The notes under the pieces are model-generated. The model searched no databases and was not told the origin of the DNA. It saw nothing but the letters and a program-made list of their open reading frames with translations. Position numbers and translations under genes: made by a program. Source: UBA5239 sp040394635 (GTDB taxonomy: Bacteria; Verrucomicrobiota; Lentisphaeria; Victivallales; Victivallaceae). Taken from it: a DNA stretch of 64,000 nt. Of the stretch, positions 26,803-35,451 are shown one piece after another; the stretch's first letter is position 1, and each line of letters begins with the position of its first letter. The stretch is from the NCBI GenBank assembly GCA_040394635.1, contig JBEBRW010000029.1, forward strand, positions 3,196 to 67,195, read 5' to 3'.

Positions 26803-26846
26803 ATATTTCGTTATATAATATTACCATATCGAAATATATTTGTCAA
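26803..26846 (-). promoter_or_regulatory. Promoter and operator of the MarR/CxCPAC unit
   Basis: On the minus strand TTGACA (26846-26841), 17 bp, TAATAT (26823-26818). Perfect 8-bp inverted half sites ATATTTCG (26803-26810) and CGAAATAT (26830-26837) bracket the -10 element, the arrangement expected for a MarR repressor blocking its own promoter. Confidence 0.75.
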
Positions 26847-27015
26847 GCCATTCCCAAAATATTTTCTAAAAAATCATGAAAATGACAATTAAAAATCTTC
26901 CGGCTCCCATCCCTTTGAACCCGGATGTGCCCCATCCGGTGTACCACTCCAGGGAAAAAACAGGCAAAATGAATGAAGTTGTATCTTGCTGTAAATCAGG
27001 GAAATAAAAGAAAAA

Positions 27016-27103
27016 TGGCGGAGAGAGAGGGATTCGAACCCTCGGACCCTTGCGAGCCGGCGGTTTTCAAGACCGCTGCCTTAAACCACTCGACCATCTC
27101 TCC
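27016..27103 (-). tRNA. tRNA-Ser (anticodon UGA)
   Basis: An 88-nt class II tRNA read on the minus strand. The acceptor stem is GGAGAGA/TCTCTCC with discriminator G and an encoded CCA (27018-27016). The anticodon arm is GCGGT-CTTGAAA-ACCGC with anticodon TGA; the T arm is GAGGG-TTCGAAT-CCCTC; a long variable arm (CCGGCTCGCAAGGGTCC region) confirms serine. It decodes UCA and probably other UCN codons. Confidence 0.97.
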
Positions 27104-27245
27104 GTTTTGAGTGACGAATGAATATATATAATCGTTCGTTTTTCCGTTTTTTCAAGTCCGGAAGTGAATTATTTGTCAAAATGGCGGCGGTTTCGCGGGC
27201 CGCATGGAAAATGATTTGGAATGATGTGAAAAAAAATTTGGCGTA

Positions 27246-27274
27246 TTGCTTTTTCCAGCATTCCGGTGTATACT
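27246..27274 (+). promoter_or_regulatory. Promoter of mfd
   Basis: TTGCTT (27246-27251), 17 bp, TATACT (27269-27274). Transcription would begin near 27281, only a few bases before the ATG at 27284, so the mRNA may be almost leaderless. It shares the CCGGTGTAT block with the two promoters at 24548 and 25000. Confidence 0.6.
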
Positions 27275-27283
27275 TCTAAGAAT

Positions 27284-30200
27284 ATGGACAACTGGCGCAA
27301 TAACATTGCTGAATGGTTACGAAGTCGACCGCCGGCCCCGGCGATATCCGGGGTGGATGACAGTGCGGTGGCCCCTCTTTTGCTCCGAATCACCGAAAGC
27401 ACCCGCGGCAAACCCCGTCTGGCCGTATTCCCCGTACTCACCCAGGCCGAGCGCATTTACTCCACGCTGCTGATCTGGAAGCAGGAATTCGGGCTGGACT
27501 TGAAGATACTGTATCTGCCGGAAACCGTCGAACACGGCCATTTCATCCCGGAGAACGAATCGGAACGCGCCCGGACACTGTATGAGTCGCTGCGCGGGCC
27601 CTTTGACCTGGTGATCGGGTCGATGAACGCCTACCTTGCCGCCGCGCCGCATCCGGAGGACGTGCTGGGCAAGGAAATTGTGTTGAAGCGCGGCGAGACC
27701 ATCGACTTCGCCGGGCTGCTGGAAAAGCTGGTCGAGCTGGATTATGACGACGAACTGGAAGTCAATGTGAAGGGCGAATTCTCGCACCGCGGTGGTATCA
27801 TCGACATTTATTCGCCGGCCTACGACTATCCGGCACGCCTCGAATTCTGGGGCGACACCATCGACTCCATGCGTCGTTTTTCGCCGGAGAGCCAGCGCTC
27901 GTACGAGGAAATCGACGAGTACCGGATCATTCCCCGCGCCGGCATGCAGTCCAGCAAGGAAGTGGCCGACTGCGACTTTTTCACCTATGGCGAACGCTAC
28001 AACGCCGCGGTCACGCTGATTTATCCGCAGGAGTGCCGTTCGCGGCTGAACGCCATCGACGACAAAGTTCTCGCCAAGCGTCTTGAGGATGTGTTGAAAA
28101 AGTCCGACCTCTCGCTGCTGCTTGAGGCTGCCGACAAGGTGCCGGAGCAGCACTTTGTTTCCGACTGTTACCCCGCCGCCGAGCACCTGAAGCGCTCGCT
28201 GCCGGACGAAATGCGCGACGGAGGGCTGGAAATGCTCCGCGAGATCATCGCCGGTCAGGTCCGCCAGTGGCTGGACAGCGGTTACCGGATCTCCATGCTG
28301 GCGCAGGACGAGCCGTCGGTCGAGCATTTGCGTAACTGGTGCGACGAATACGGCATCCCGGAGGAAAGCGTCTGTTTCGGCGTCGGTCTGCTGCCCGAGG
28401 GGCTGTTTTTCCCGACCCTGAAAACCGCGTTTCTGACCGAGAAAGAGCTTTTCACCGCCAATCTTTTCAAAAGCAGCACCGCCATGCCGCCGCCCGCCGA
28501 GCAGCCGCTCGACCTCAAGGCCCGGATGGAGGACGAAACCGCCGCGTTCGCCGACCTCGAAGAGGGCGATTACGCAATTCACCTGATGTACGGAATCGGC
28601 ATTTTTCGCGGCATTCGCGAGATGAAGCACAAGGACGTGAACCGCGAGCTGATCGTGCTCGAATACCGCGACGGCGCCATGATTTACGTGCCGGTGTGGC
28701 AGGCCGGGCTGGTCAGCCGTTACATCGGCGCGCAGCACTCGGTGAGTTTGAACAGCATCGGCAGCAAGCGCTGGAACGAGACCAAACTGCAGGCCCAGAA
28801 GGGCATTCAGGAGTTCGCCGCCGACATGATGCGCACCAGCGCCATGCGCAACGCCTGCCCCGGCATCCAATACCCGCCGGACAACCTCGAACAACGTGTT
28901 TTCGAGGACTCCTTCCCCTATACCGACACCCCGGACCAGCAAAAAGCCGTGCAGGAGATCAAGGAAGACATGGAGGAAACCAAGCCCATGGACCGCCTGC
29001 TCTGCGGCGACGTGGGCTATGGCAAAACCGAAGTCGCCATCCGCGCCGCCTTCAAGGCCATTTCCGCCGGTTACCAGGTGCTGGTGCTGGTGCCGACGAC
29101 GATTCTGGCGCAACAGCATTTTTACAGTTTTACCGAGCGTTTCGCCAAATATCCGTATGTAGTGGAAATGCTCAGCCGTTTCCGCTCGGCCAAGGAGCAG
29201 ACGGATATTCTGCGGAAGCTCTCGGTGGGGGGCGTCGACATCATCATCGGCACGCACCGGCTGCTGGGCTCGGACGTCTATTTCCACAAGCTCGGGCTGG
29301 TGATCGTGGACGAGGAGCAGCGCTTCGGCGTCAAGCACAAGGAGCGGCTGAAGCGGTTCCGCGCCGAGGTCGACATCCTGACCATGTCCGCCACGCCGAT
29401 CCCGCGCACGCTTTACATGTCCATGACCGGGGTGCGCGACCTGAGCACGATCATGACTGCGCCCGGGCTGCGGCTGCCGGTCAAAACCATCATTTCGCAG
29501 GACGACGACCGCACGGTGGTCGAGGCCATCCGCCACGAAATCCAGCGCGGCGGCCAGGTTTACTATATCCATAACCGCGTCATGACGGTGAACGAGGTGG
29601 CGGACAAACTCTCGAAACTGATGCCCGACGTCCGCTTCGCCGTCGGCCACGGCCAGATGGACGAGGACGAGCTCGAACTGGTGATGTCCGAGTTCCTGAC
29701 CGGCCACATCGACGTGCTGGTGGCGACCACGATCATCGAATCCGGGCTGGATATTCCGAATGCCAACACGATCATCATCGAGCGCGCCGACCGTTTCGGA
29801 CTGGCGGAGCTGTACCAACTGCGCGGGCGCGTCGGCCGCTGGAACCGCCAGGCCTACGCCTATTTGCTGCTGCCGAAAAACACGATTTTGACCTCCGACG
29901 CCCGCAAGCGCATCGCCGCCATCCGCCGTTACTCGCACCTCGGCGCGGGCTTCCGGCTGGCGTTGCGCGACCTCGAAATCCGCGGTGCGGGCAACCTGCT
30001 CGGCTCTGAGCAGAGCGGGCACATCAACAGCATCGGCTTCGAACTTTACTGCCAGCTGCTGCGCCAGACCGTGGCGCGGATGAGCGGCAATCACGATTAC
30101 GACATCCTGCCGTCGGTGGATATCAACATCGACTTCGTCTGTTTCGCCCACGAGGCTCCGCCTCCCCTGCTGGCGACCGGTTTTCCACCCTCCTACATCG

Positions 30201-30541
30201 AGTCGGAACGGCTGCGCATGGACGCCTACCGGCGGCTGTCGCTCTTCACCCGGACCGAGCAGATCGACAAATTCGAGGATGAACTGGAGGACCGCTTCGG
30301 CAAGCTGCCGCCGCAGGCGCACCATATGCTGACGGTGTCGAAGATCCGGTTGATGACCGCGCGCGCCGGCTTCACCGCCGTCTCCGTGGAAGGCGAGCGG
30401 GTCTATTTCCGCACGGCCAACAGTTATTACCACCCGAACGGCATCATCCCGACGATCAAAAGCACCAACCCGCCCGCCGTGAAGCTGAACCACGTGCTGC
30501 AGATCGCCGAACTCCTCCCCGTGCTGTCGAAAAAATCCTAG
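27284..30541 (+). CDS. mfd: Transcription-repair coupling factor Mfd
   Basis: A 1085-residue translocase that removes stalled RNA polymerase and recruits UvrA. The N-terminal UvrB-like part (FSHRGGIIDIYSPAYDYPARLEFWGD) is followed by the RNA-polymerase interaction domain (LEEGDYAIHLMYGIGIFRGI). The RecG-like motor has Walker A GDVGYGKTEVA near residue 577 and DEEQRFGVKHKERLK, and the C-terminal domain closes the protein. The start at 27284 is preferred to the GTG at 27266, which overlaps the -10 box. It stands alone, with tRNA-Ser upstream on the other strand. Confidence 0.97.
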   Translation: MDNWRNNIAEWLRSRPPAPAISGVDDSAVAPLLLRITESTRGKPRLAVFPVLTQAERIYSTLLIWKQEFGLDLKILYLPETVEHGHFIPENESERARTLYESLRGPFDLVIGSMNAYLAAAPHPEDVLGKEIVLKRGETIDFAGLLEKLVELDYDDELEVNVKGEFSHRGGIIDIYSPAYDYPARLEFWGDTIDSMRRFSPESQRSYEEIDEYRIIPRAGMQSSKEVADCDFFTYGERYNAAVTLIYPQECRSRLNAIDDKVLAKRLEDVLKKSDLSLLLEAADKVPEQHFVSDCYPAAEHLKRSLPDEMRDGGLEMLREIIAGQVRQWLDSGYRISMLAQDEPSVEHLRNWCDEYGIPEESVCFGVGLLPEGLFFPTLKTAFLTEKELFTANLFKSSTAMPPPAEQPLDLKARMEDETAAFADLEEGDYAIHLMYGIGIFRGIREMKHKDVNRELIVLEYRDGAMIYVPVWQAGLVSRYIGAQHSVSLNSIGSKRWNETKLQAQKGIQEFAADMMRTSAMRNACPGIQYPPDNLEQRVFEDSFPYTDTPDQQKAVQEIKEDMEETKPMDRLLCGDVGYGKTEVAIRAAFKAISAGYQVLVLVPTTILAQQHFYSFTERFAKYPYVVEMLSRFRSAKEQTDILRKLSVGGVDIIIGTHRLLGSDVYFHKLGLVIVDEEQRFGVKHKERLKRFRAEVDILTMSATPIPRTLYMSMTGVRDLSTIMTAPGLRLPVKTIISQDDDRTVVEAIRHEIQRGGQVYYIHNRVMTVNEVADKLSKLMPDVRFAVGHGQMDEDELELVMSEFLTGHIDVLVATTIIESGLDIPNANTIIIERADRFGLAELYQLRGRVGRWNRQAYAYLLLPKNTILTSDARKRIAAIRRYSHLGAGFRLALRDLEIRGAGNLLGSEQSGHINSIGFELYCQLLRQTVARMSGNHDYDILPSVDINIDFVCFAHEAPPPLLATGFPPSYIESERLRMDAYRRLSLFTRTEQIDKFEDELEDRFGKLPPQAHHMLTVSKIRLMTARAGFTAVSVEGERVYFRTANSYYHPNGIIPTIKSTNPPAVKLNHVLQIAELLPVLSKKS

Positions 30542-30623
30542 GGAAGAAGCCATCAAGCTTCCGGCTCAACAGGTATGGCGGAGATTAATCAATTAAATAA
30601 TCATATTTATGGGATTTTTCCGA

Positions 30624-30652
30624 TTGACAATACAATTTTGAAATAGTATATT
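30624..30652 (+). promoter_or_regulatory. Promoter upstream of the first GT39-like gene
   Basis: TTGACA (30624-30629), 17 bp, TATATT (30647-30652), followed by a leader of about 110 nt with no clear structure. Confidence 0.7.
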
Positions 30653-30769
30653 TATAGAATCGATATATCTCTTTATTTGAGTTTAAATGATAGTTGGGCA
30701 TCAATGGAAAACTTGAATACGATTGAACATTTTTGGCCGGTTGAATTGTCGCGGAAAGCTGAAGGGTAG

Positions 30770-32365
30770 ATGCAATACTACGACAAGTTCATGGGCCTGG
30801 CAGTTCGTCTGCTGGAAAAATTGAGTGCGAAATTTTCACCGGTTCCGGAAGGAATCCGGCTGAAAAGGCTCGGCTATATCCTGATCGGAGTCTGGTTCAT
30901 CTGCTGGAGCCTGATCCCGATGATTTTCCTGAAAGGCACCTTCATCGATATCCTCGAAAATATCGTCTGGGGACAGCATTTCCAGTTCGGTTATGACAAA
31001 AATCCGTACCTCGGCGCCTGGATCGGCCATGCCGGTTATGTGCTCTCCGGCGGCGGCATCTGGATCAATTACGCACTGAGCCAGGTTTTTGTCGGCATCG
31101 GCTTGCTGATGACCTGGAAACTGGCCCGGCGGCTGCTGCCCGAGGCGGAAGCGCTGCTCGCCATGGTGTTCATGCTCGGCATTAATTTCTACAGTCTGAA
31201 AGCCGCGGAACTGTGCGACGACGTCATGGAACTCGGTTTCTGGCCGCTGACGGTTTATTTCTTCTACTGCGCGCTGAAGGATTCGCACAAACTGCGCTAC
31301 TGGGCGTTGACCGGATTATTTGCCGGTTGTTCGTTCATGGTCAAGTACTACGGCATCGTGCTCTTTGCTTCCATGGCGCTGGTGGTGGTATTCACTCCTG
31401 AGGGCCGAAAATCGTTCAAACACGCCGGTATTTACGTGGCGGGCCTGATCTTCGCCGTTATGACGCTGCCGAATGTGCTTTTTCTCCTGCAGTACGACCT
31501 GGTGGCCATCGATTACGCGCTGCGGCGCTCCCACGTGGGCGGCGCGGGCTGGTGGGGACACATCAAATACCCGATGCGGGCCATTGAACGTATTCTCGGG
31601 GTGCTGGCTCCGTCGCTGGTCATCTTTGTCCTGCTGTTTCTGGCGCGCGTCCGGCAAACGCCCAAAGTGCAACGCAATAAGTTCGATTCCGTGTTCCTGA
31701 ATTTCATGTGCTGGGGCCCGCTGGGGTTCACGCTGCTGTTTTCGGCGGTCAGCGGAGGCAAGATCAATTATTCGTGGGTACTGCCATGTTTCGCACTGGT
31801 GGGCGTGTATTTCTTCTATTATTACCGGCCGCTGGTCCGCGCGTTCAATTTCCGGGCGGCGGTGGCGCTGATTCTGGTAGCTGGGACGGTGTTCGGGGTG
31901 ATTTTCGCCCTGCGCTCCACGTATCACCAGGGTTACAAGAAACGCAGCTCCGACTATGAGAATTTCCCCGGTCAGGCAGTCGCCGCCCTGGTCACCACGG
32001 AGTGGCACAAGTTCGCCGCCAAACCGCTGCCATATGTGATCGGCGAGCGGACCGAAGCGTGCCACATGACGCTCTTCTCCCCGGACCGCCCGAAACCCTA
32101 TTTCTCCGCCAACCCGTTGTACAGCAACTGGATTAATGAGGAAGACCTGCTGAAATCCGGCGCGGCAATCGTCCTGCCGTGGCCGGAAGAAGGCATGCCG
32201 ACCTGGTACAACAAACTGAAGGAGCGTGGCGTGCCGATGACCAAATTGATCACGGTAAAGACCGACCGCGCCGTGCCGGACTGGTTCATCGGCCTGATGG
32301 GCAAGCCCCCCAAACAGGTCGCATTCAGCTACTGCTTTATCCTCCCACAGGAATCAGACAAGTAA
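30770..32365 (+). CDS. ArnT/PMT-like membrane glycosyltransferase (GT39-type)
   Basis: A 531-residue polytopic membrane protein with about ten to eleven helices and a soluble C-terminal domain of about 130 residues. Acidic residues in the first outer loop (GTFIDILENIVWGQHFQFGYDKNPYL) correspond to the catalytic DE region of GT39/GT83 lipid-linked sugar transferases, and the KAAELCDDVMELGFWPL helix is typical. Such enzymes move sugars from polyprenyl phosphate to lipid A, protein or other acceptors outside the inner membrane. No acceptor gene is nearby. AAGGG precedes the ATG. Confidence 0.8.
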   Translation: MQYYDKFMGLAVRLLEKLSAKFSPVPEGIRLKRLGYILIGVWFICWSLIPMIFLKGTFIDILENIVWGQHFQFGYDKNPYLGAWIGHAGYVLSGGGIWINYALSQVFVGIGLLMTWKLARRLLPEAEALLAMVFMLGINFYSLKAAELCDDVMELGFWPLTVYFFYCALKDSHKLRYWALTGLFAGCSFMVKYYGIVLFASMALVVVFTPEGRKSFKHAGIYVAGLIFAVMTLPNVLFLLQYDLVAIDYALRRSHVGGAGWWGHIKYPMRAIERILGVLAPSLVIFVLLFLARVRQTPKVQRNKFDSVFLNFMCWGPLGFTLLFSAVSGGKINYSWVLPCFALVGVYFFYYYRPLVRAFNFRAAVALILVAGTVFGVIFALRSTYHQGYKKRSSDYENFPGQAVAALVTTEWHKFAAKPLPYVIGERTEACHMTLFSPDRPKPYFSANPLYSNWINEEDLLKSGAAIVLPWPEEGMPTWYNKLKERGVPMTKLITVKTDRAVPDWFIGLMGKPPKQVAFSYCFILPQESDK

Positions 32366-32379
32366 GTTTACCGAAATCC

Positions 32380-32490
32380 AAGGTAGGGCCGTCTGTCCCA
32401 GACGGCCGTTCACCATGTACGATCAATCGCCTTGAAATCAGTCTATTACTCCCGGTATGAACGGCGCTCTGGGACAGACCGCCCTACCTT
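32380..32490. repeat. MITE-like inverted repeat with AAGGTAGGGC termini
   Basis: 33-bp terminal arms at 32380-32412 and 32458-32490 match as inverted repeats with three mismatches. Inside each arm is a smaller palindrome (GGCCGTCTG...CAGACGGCC). The element fills the space between two convergent genes and ends exactly at the stop of mtaB. It has no coding capacity. Confidence 0.85.
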
Positions 32491-33786
32491 TTAAGAGACA
32501 AATAAGCCGTCGCCGGTCAGCTTTGACGGGGTGACGGTGGTAATTTCGTGGAGCTGGATGTCCGGGCGGGCGTAGCTTATGTTGATGTAATTGTCGGACC
32601 AGCCGGTGAAAACGCCATTTTTTTCGCTCTCGAAAATCACGCCGACCGGAATTCCGATCTGGCTCTCGTGATAACGTTTCTTTGACTCTGCGGCAATCTG
32701 CTGCAGCTTCGCATAGCGTTCTTTGGCCACAGCGGCGGGCACCTGATCCGGCATGTTGGCGGCGGGCGTCCCTTTGCGCGGCGAATAACTGAAAATGTGG
32801 ATATTGGCGAAGTTCATCGACTCGACCAGGCGGCACGATTCTTCGAAAAGCTCGTCCGTTTCGCCGGGGAAACCGACGATCAGGTCGGTGCCGAGGTGAA
32901 TGCCGGGAATCGCCCGGCGCGCCGCCTCGGCGAACTCGCGGTACTGGGCGGCAGTGTATTTACGGTTCATGGCCCGAAGAATGGCGTCCGAACCGTGCTG
33001 CAGCGCCAGATGCAGGAAGCGGCAGACCTTCGGGTTACGCGCCATGGTTTCGATCAGTTCGCGGTTGTCCGGGTGCGGCTCGGTCGAACTCAGGCGGATG
33101 CGGTAACTGCTTGGATACGAGCAGAGTTTATTGATCAGGTCCGTCAGCGTCCGGTCGCCGTCGTGATAGGCACAGATATTGACGCCGGTCAGGACGATTT
33201 CGTGAAAGCCGCGCGCCAGAAGTTGTTCGAAATCGGCGATGATCTCATCCCAGGCGCGCGAGCGCTCCGGCCCGCGGGCGTAGGGCACGATGCAGTATGA
33301 ACAGAAGTTCTCGCACCCCTCCTGAACCTTGATGAAGGCGCGGCTCTTGAACGGAAATTCGGCCACGGCGTTTTCGCGAAACACGTCACCATGCTTTTCG
33401 TTCAGGCTGAAGTGAGCCTTCCGACGCTCCGTACCGTCAAAAAGGTCGTGAATCCGGGCGATGATGCTTTTCTTGTCCGGGTTCGGGATTACCAGATCGG
33501 CCGCGCCGTCCTCTTCCCACTGCGCGTGGTCGGTCTCGGCACTGCAGCCGGTGATGATGACCTTGCAGTTCGGATGCTGTTTCTTGAATTTGCGCGCCGC
33601 CTGACGGCTCTTCTGCGCCGCCGTGCCGGTCACGCTGCAGGAATTGATGATAAAAAGGTCCACGGGACCCTCGAAATCCGCCTCAACCACCTGCCAGCCG
33701 TCCAGCCGCAGCCGTCCGCAGATCAACGCCGAATCGGCCTGATTCAAACGGCACCCGATGGTGTGGATGACCGCCGTGCCGCTCAT
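32491..33786 (-). CDS. mtaB: tRNA t6A37 methylthiotransferase MtaB
   Basis: A 431-residue radical SAM enzyme converting t6A to ms2t6A at position 37 of ANN-reading tRNAs. The UPF0004 domain has its cysteines (TIGCRLNQAD, NSCSVTG, ITGCSAE). The radical SAM cluster CENFCSYC (C-x3-C-x2-C) lies near 155-162, and the TRAM-like end follows. GCRLNQAD rather than GCQMN is typical of MtaB against MiaB. It overlaps the start side of the GT39 gene by 4 bp and is the last gene of the long minus-strand unit; its final codon meets a repeat element. Confidence 0.93.
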   Translation of the reverse strand: MSGTAVIHTIGCRLNQADSALICGRLRLDGWQVVEADFEGPVDLFIINSCSVTGTAAQKSRQAARKFKKQHPNCKVIITGCSAETDHAQWEEDGAADLVIPNPDKKSIIARIHDLFDGTERRKAHFSLNEKHGDVFRENAVAEFPFKSRAFIKVQEGCENFCSYCIVPYARGPERSRAWDEIIADFEQLLARGFHEIVLTGVNICAYHDGDRTLTDLINKLCSYPSSYRIRLSSTEPHPDNRELIETMARNPKVCRFLHLALQHGSDAILRAMNRKYTAAQYREFAEAARRAIPGIHLGTDLIVGFPGETDELFEESCRLVESMNFANIHIFSYSPRKGTPAANMPDQVPAAVAKERYAKLQQIAAESKKRYHESQIGIPVGVIFESEKNGVFTGWSDNYINISYARPDIQLHEITTVTPSKLTGDGLFVS

Positions 33787-35438
33787 GGCTTCGGCTCTCC
33801 GGTCACACGCAGCAGCACGCAGTCGCGGCGGCCGATGCGGCCCTTGGCCAACACCTCGGCGCGATTGCGGTCATCCTCGCCGACCCGCTTCAGCCAGCGG
33901 TCCTCGCGCGAGACGATCAGCGTGCCGGCGGGCAGCGATTTCAGGTCCGGCTGGCCCTCGTTCAGGTATTTCGGCACGAAGATGCGTTTGCGCTCCACGT
34001 GCAGCATGTATTTGTTTTCGTCACCGTCGGGACCGAGGAAAATGAAGTACAGGGGCTGTCCGTCCGGACGCAATGTCTCCACTTCATCCACAAACTTATC
34101 GGAAGTCATGGTGAACTGTGCGATGGGCTCGACCATCATGATCCGGGCCAGCACCACGGTGAAAACCATGATAACCACGATCATCAGATTGCGGTCGCGC
34201 CGTTTGATGCCCTTGCGCAAACAGATTACCGCCAGGCAGAACACGCCCAGCACCATGGAAGGCACCATCAGCGGCAAGGAGATTTCCACGCCGTCAAGCT
34301 TTTCGATGACCTCCGGCATGCGAAGAATCCACGCGCCGATCCACAAACCGATCAACGCGAAAAACGGCACGGCACAGAACAACCGGATCGCCCAGCGCCG
34401 CAGCCAGGTCAGGAATTTCAGGCGGTCAGGGTTGCTGAACAACAGCGCCGCCAGCAGCGCCGCAGCCGGGATCGCCCCAGTGACATAACGCAGGTGCTTG
34501 GTTCCGGGCACACTCATGCCCACCAGGATAATCAGCATCCACACAGCCAGCAGCTGGATTTTTTGAATCTTCGGCTCCTGACGGAGCAGGAACATTTTTT
34601 TGCGGAAGCAGTAAATATAAGTGCCGAGCACGGCCATGCCGAGGGGGTACGTGATGGCGTAGCTGCCAAGCGCGTCGGCGAAATAATACCACGGCGGCTT
34701 GACGTTGCTCAGCCGGTTGCCGATCTGCATGTACCAGAATTCTTTGTAAAAGGCATCGCCGCCGCAGCGGTAGGAGAACCACGCCCACAGCGCCAGCAGT
34801 CCCGCCAGGATCACCGCCCCCGACGCACCAAGAATGAACAGCCGCAGGAAACGCCCGGCGATCAGGCAATACGCCACGAAGACCGCCGTCGGCACGATCA
34901 CGCCGATTGGGCCGCGGGCGAGGAATCCCAGGATCATCAGCACCGGCAGCCACCACAGCCGCAGGTATTTCTTGTCCTCGTCGGCGGTATAAAGCAGGTA
35001 AAAACCGACTATCGCCGCCAACGCCGGGTAGGCATCCAGCGAGACGATCCGGCCAATGTTGAGGATTTCCCATGAACTGAACATCAGCAGCGCCGCGATC
35101 AATCCGTGGTAATGCGAGTACATCCGGCAGCCGATTTTGTAGACGAACATGACGATAAACGCCATGGCGATGGCCGACGGCAGCACGATCGTCAGCCAGT
35201 TGATTTTTCCGAAAATCAGCGACGACCAGTACATCAGGATCACCGGGATCGACGTATAGTCCGGGTAGAATTTGCCGTAAAGCTGCGGAAAGGGGTAAAT
35301 GCCGTTTTCGCTCATTTCATGAACGAACAGCGCGAACCGGGTGTCGATCATCAGGATTTCCTGCCGGGCCAGTCCGATCGTGCAAACCAACAGCGCGCCG
35401 GCGAAAACCAGCCACTGTACTACTTTCGTGTTCTTCAA
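33783..35438 (-). CDS. ArnT/PMT-like membrane glycosyltransferase
   Basis: A 551-residue polytopic membrane protein with about twelve helices. The first periplasmic loop has DTRFALFVHEMSENGIYPFPQLYG with the acidic residue and FYPDYTSIPVILMYW, as in the ArnT (GT83/GT39) group. RGPIGVIVPTAVFVAYCL and a C-terminal soluble domain are typical. It lies 13 bp after proA and overlaps mtaB by 4 bp (ATGA). The substrate is unknown; a second family member lies convergently at 30770. Confidence 0.85.
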   Translation of the reverse strand: MKNTKVVQWLVFAGALLVCTIGLARQEILMIDTRFALFVHEMSENGIYPFPQLYGKFYPDYTSIPVILMYWSSLIFGKINWLTIVLPSAIAMAFIVMFVYKIGCRMYSHYHGLIAALLMFSSWEILNIGRIVSLDAYPALAAIVGFYLLYTADEDKKYLRLWWLPVLMILGFLARGPIGVIVPTAVFVAYCLIAGRFLRLFILGASGAVILAGLLALWAWFSYRCGGDAFYKEFWYMQIGNRLSNVKPPWYYFADALGSYAITYPLGMAVLGTYIYCFRKKMFLLRQEPKIQKIQLLAVWMLIILVGMSVPGTKHLRYVTGAIPAAALLAALLFSNPDRLKFLTWLRRWAIRLFCAVPFFALIGLWIGAWILRMPEVIEKLDGVEISLPLMVPSMVLGVFCLAVICLRKGIKRRDRNLMIVVIMVFTVVLARIMMVEPIAQFTMTSDKFVDEVETLRPDGQPLYFIFLGPDGDENKYMLHVERKRIFVPKYLNEGQPDLKSLPAGTLIVSREDRWLKRVGEDDRNRAEVLAKGRIGRRDCVLLRVTGEPKP

Positions 35439-35451
35439 TGCCGTTCTCCCG

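Noticed and set aside
26880..27010. A possible small gene between the MarR promoter and tRNA-Ser
   Set aside because: No frame with a ribosome site and plausible protein; nothing supportable.
27317..30556. A 1079-codon open frame antisense to mfd
   Set aside because: It mirrors mfd over its whole length and arises from GC-rich codon bias. It has no ribosome site and no family motif, and Mfd is unmistakable.
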